Source: Acidobacteriota bacterium (GTDB taxonomy: Bacteria > Acidobacteriota > UBA6911 > RPQK01). From it: a stretch of DNA of 9,258 nucleotides. The position numbers and the translations under genes were made by a program. This document shows, in pieces, positions 8,101-9,258 of the stretch. A model generated the notes under the pieces. The model was given only the letters and a program-made list of their open reading frames with translations, made no database searches and was not told the origin of the DNA. Numbering within the stretch: position 1 is the stretch's first letter; every line of letters starts with the position of its first letter. The stretch covers positions 1 through 9,258 of the forward strand of contig RPQK01000255.1 of the NCBI GenBank assembly GCA_003819755.1, written 5' to 3'.

Positions 8101-8826
8101 CAGACTTTGCCGGCGGGGCCAGCGTCGGCGTGGGACGGAGCTCTCCAGGTTCGATCGGGTGCGATCGGCACGCCCGAAGTACGTCCTCGTCCCTCCGCGC
8201 CCGCCTTGCCGGACAGGGAGACGTACCTGGCCCACTGGCGCGCTCAATATGAACGCTTGAAGAACCTTCCCGATTTCCCTCTGGCTCGACCGTCTGAAGC
8301 GGCTGAACAGCACCCGCAATCCGAAATCCGCAATCCTCAGACCGCAATCCCGAACCCGGTCATCGTGGGCCAGCTCGTTCACCGCTACCTGGAGCGCTGG
8401 CTGCAAGAAGACGCTTTCGAGCCGGACAAGCTGATTGCCCTCTGGAAGAGGCTGGACAGGGCTCCTGAAAACGCGCTTCGTTCCGCGCAGGGCCTGCTCG
8501 AACTCTTCTATTGCGGGCACTTGCCTTATCGAGAAAGAGTCAGGATGTCCCGGATAGTCGCGCGCGAGTTGCCGTTCTACATGGCCGCCGAAGGAAAATA
8601 CTGGAACGGGGTTATTGACCTGGTCATTGAGGAAAACGGGGAAATTGTCGGCGTCGACTACAAGACCTCGGCCGAGAAGGAACAGCTGCCGGAATCGTAC
8701 GAGCAGCAGGAGGCGGTCTACAGCGAAGCTCTCAAGCGCCTGTTTCCGGGCAAGACTGTGAAGTTCGAATTCTGGTGGGTGTGTGACAGCACGAGTTTCT
8801 ACGAACCTGACAAACTGACAAACTGA
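5155..8826 (+). CDS. addA: AddA-like ATP-dependent helicase-nuclease, motor subunit of AddAB
   Basis: A 1223-residue SF1 UvrD/RecB-type helicase with a C-terminal PD-(D/E)XK nuclease. All motor motifs are visible: Q11, Walker A ASAGTGKT (K32-T33), motif Ia TTFTRKAAAEM (86-96), Walker B LLVDEFQDT (D438-E439), motif III GDRKQSIYRFRG (471-482), motif IV FRS (514-516), motif V MTIHKAKGLE (869-878) and motif VI YVATTRAR (956-963). The nuclease shows H1076, D1155, D1168-Y-K1170 and Q1185-x3-Y1189. AddA is the 3'-5' translocating motor that unwinds broken ends and degrades one strand; with AddB it feeds RecA-dependent repair. Oddities: a low-complexity stretch of about 65 residues (593-658) and a short one (1053-1068) coincide with repeat elements, and the last residues, DKLTN, and the stop lie inside the terminal octamer array. 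The motifs and frame appear intact, so the gene looks functional. Confidence 0.96.
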   Translation: MTPTSIPDADQRRTAVTTPHHAFVWASAGTGKTHTLTLRALYLLLNAPFLPGALEQFPEIGYLYASPDRRVRLKAARAAVRSLVLTTFTRKAAAEMQTRLYGYLDLLASSATRTDLKAALCAGGKHGDPLLEEICDDLCARFGGGADAEAGYTLLRQGAEALGELACELQISTIHSLAASILKRHPLEARIPITARFAEENEDDYGDLDDALIRRWWQTEALSDPDLEEGLDKLLAQVSPYQIREWLKKVYHYPEIAGQLELWTCPDPADVQLALAACADLGKELRGNAGKRIASNGERLLELASALQTREKRAPSWSDLCRFLYENRSNLFLDAVHASKAVKCAIQQLDRHLSAYFESFERIYPVALGMCLLEQLGQEWSIWRRVLARFLAWAKTSGVGALGVVGFDEMIRLAGDLLEQQPKVKHAERGRLRALLVDEFQDTDPDQLRLITALLRKAHSGDHEILGFFVGDRKQSIYRFRGADVDSTTSFSANYRALTDCCLPVENLFLAATFRSLPTVTGLVNRLFSSELPLIRDDQENLSPVRGENGEPPEWVWIQSEDASKPLTAGRARALASAETVRLIDQFVTRPVEENLEAQASVEALVALGPQASPLGSGRKRRAPSPAQMTMFSLWTGGDTPCPSAGETPALPATPPRPGKYSDILVLVRSGRELDALLPTLQEAGIPVVSSGARTLYRQPEVSDILNLLIALHNPLDTVAVGAVLRSPLVQLCDPDIHQLIKTVPPSRLIHEADPLPHFLPEPARMRIESLRRLALLRRSSSVSSWLMEIREFLPLPAYTDSFDLEGRSYARINRLLDAFLAEMKANPTAPLAWLLRQRARASEVGRYDADLGEDVGVSDEGLDAVRVMTIHKAKGLEARYVIVYGWGSVLQETLAASNHRGSIAIRTEPSCASRDSRRVEFSLPWGPVVVTSEHLQAAIREEELHLRAEAIRLAYVATTRARDQLSLICALSRHLQVPAQFQTLPAGPASAWDGALQVRSGAIGTPEVRPRPSAPALPDRETYLAHWRAQYERLKNLPDFPLARPSEAAEQHPQSEIRNPQTAIPNPVIVGQLVHRYLERWLQEDAFEPDKLIALWKRLDRAPENALRSAQGLLELFYCGHLPYRERVRMSRIVARELPFYMAAEGKYWNGVIDLVIEENGEIVGVDYKTSAEKEQLPESYEQQEAVYSEALKRLFPGKTVKFEFWWVCDSTSFYEPDKLTN
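6942..7124. repeat. REP-like palindromic cluster inside addA, in a helicase linker
   Basis: GCAGGCGTCTC (6984-6994) is the exact reverse complement of GAGACGCCTGC (7093-7103). Extending outward gives 17 bases with one mismatch (6978-6994 against 7093-7109). A third, direct, partial copy with GCGCAGGCGTC lies near 6946. A tight hairpin, GCAGGCG-AGA-CGCCTGC, sits at 7087-7103. Around it, CGGGGGGG (7061-7068) faces CCCCCCCG (7117-7124). The encoded residues, about 593-658, are Pro/Ala/Gly-rich and fall between motif IV and the next conserved block (KYSDILVLVRS), where related helicases have a short loop. The simplest reading is an in-frame repeat insertion tolerated in a surface linker. Confidence 0.7.
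8315..8356. repeat. Heptamer tandem repeat (CGCAATC) inside addA, before the nuclease domain
   Basis: Six consecutive 7-base units read CGCAATC, CGAAATC, CGCAATC, CTCAGAC, CGCAATC, CCGAACC. They total 42 bases, so the frame is kept. They encode the linker PQSEIRNPQTAIPN (about 1054-1067), just before VGQLVHRYLE, the start of the nuclease domain. The encoded text and unit look like an intergenic-type repeat captured in a linker. Confidence 0.75.
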
Positions 8827-8967
8827 CAAACTGACAAACTGACAAACTGACAGACTGACAAACTGACAAGCTGACAAGCTGACAGGCTGACAAGCTGACA
8901 AGCTGACAAGCTGACAAGCTGACCAAGCTGACAAGCTGACAAGCTGACAAGCTGACAAGCTGACAAC
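8807..8967. repeat. Left octamer array, 20 units of CTGACAAA / CTGACAAG
   Basis: Twenty head-to-tail units: six CTGACAAA, ten CTGACAAG, single CTGACAGA, CTGACAGG and CTGACAAC units, and one 9-base unit, CTGACCAAG (8919-8927). The A-ending type fills the outer part (8807-8862 with one variant) and the G-ending type the inner part. The first two and a half units encode the end of addA and supply its TGA at 8824-8826. The array is opposed by the right array of the reverse-complement unit, so the two could pair as one long hairpin. There are no spacers between units, so it is not CRISPR. Confidence 0.97.
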
Positions 8968-8988
8968 TTCCGAAACTCGCCCTTTTGT
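8968..8988. other. Unique spacer between the two opposed octamer arrays
   Basis: About 21 bases of non-repeat sequence (TTCCGAAACTCGCCC followed by a T-rich stretch) separate the arms and would form the hairpin loop. No ORF or known motif is seen in it. Confidence 0.6.
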
Positions 8989-9258
8989 TTTGTCAGTCGT
9001 GTTCAGTTTGTCAGCTGTCAGTTTGTCAGTTTGTCAGCTTGTCAGCTGTCAGTTTGTCAGTTTGTCAGTTTGTCAGCTTGTCAGTTTGTCAGTTTGTCAG
9101 TTTGTCAGTTTGTCAGCTTGTCAGCTGTCAGTTTGTCAGTTTGTCAGTTTGTCAGCTTGTCAGCTGTCAGTTTGTCAGTTTGTCAGTTTGTCAGTTTGTC
9201 AGTTTGTCAGCTTGTCAGCTTGTCAGCTTGTCAGCTTGTCAGCTTGTCAGCTTGTCAG
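8989..9258. repeat. Right octamer array, TTTGTCAG / CTTGTCAG units with 7-base CTGTCAG units, continuing past the window
   Basis: After one unit (8989-8996) and a degenerate stretch (8997-9006), 32 uninterrupted units run from 9007 to the window end: 18 TTTGTCAG, 10 CTTGTCAG and four 7-base CTGTCAG units (9015, 9046, 9125, 9164). TTTGTCAG and CTTGTCAG are exact reverse complements of the two main left-arm units. Three of the four 7-base units directly follow CTTGTCAG, hinting at a higher-order repeat. The last six units (9211-9258) are all CTTGTCAG and end flush with the window, so the true length is unknown. No gene is seen here. Confidence 0.97.

Noticed and set aside
1966..8826. RecB/RecC pair or Cas4-related system
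   Set aside because: Both proteins carry intact nuclease motifs and the first has the AddB four-Cys pattern, which fits AddAB. RecC would lack the nuclease, and Cas4 is far smaller and would be near other cas genes.
7951..8958. Long minus-strand open frame encoding Ser/Ala/Cys/Gln/Leu/Val-rich repeats
   Set aside because: It is the octamer array read in its stop-free sense plus the antisense of addA. The repetitive composition comes from the DNA units; no start context or domain supports a gene.
8807..9258. CRISPR array
   Set aside because: Units are 7-9 bases and contiguous, with no unique spacers and no cas genes nearby.

Overview
The window is moderately GC-rich bacterial DNA and holds six plus-strand genes in two functional groups. 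I see no rRNA, tRNA, transposase, integrase or CRISPR array. The organism cannot be named from this sequence. A CheC-type phosphatase, an AddAB-type helicase-nuclease with a Cys cluster in AddB, and many short-unit intergenic repeats would suit an uncultured bacterium of a deep phylum such as Acidobacteriota. That placement is only a weak inference from recollection of similar repeats in such genomes.

Region 1 (about 185-1866) is a compact, probably co-transcribed set: a stand-alone CheY-like receiver, a CheC-family protein, a 68-residue two-helix membrane protein of DUF350 type, and a secreted NlpC/P60 cysteine peptidase. Gaps are 5 and 13 bases, and the last two genes overlap by 4 bases. 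The first two plausibly form a phospho-signalling pair (receiver plus aspartyl-phosphate phosphatase). The last two point to the cell envelope. No receptor, CheA or CheD is visible.

Region 2 (1966-8826) encodes the two subunits of an AddAB-type double-strand-break resection enzyme: AddB (inactivated helicase fold, PD-(D/E)XK nuclease, four-Cys cluster) and AddA (complete SF1 UvrD-like helicase plus C-terminal nuclease). Together they would unwind and trim broken DNA ends to load RecA.

The most unusual content is the repeats. Every gap longer than 50 bases holds a differently spelled short-unit element arranged wholly or partly as an inverted repeat: a GAGGTCCTT array (1-60), a GC-rich CTGCCCGCT element (1871-1943), a 54-bp near-perfect palindrome of ACACGAATT units (5082-5135), and a very large pair of opposed CTGACAAA / TTTGTCAG octamer arrays (8807-9258, running off the window). 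Two further elements of this kind lie in frame inside addA, in inter-domain linkers (6942-7124 and 8315-8356), and the addA stop codon lies inside the octamer array. This looks like one architecture realised with several unrelated unit sequences. It is the best candidate here for something undescribed.
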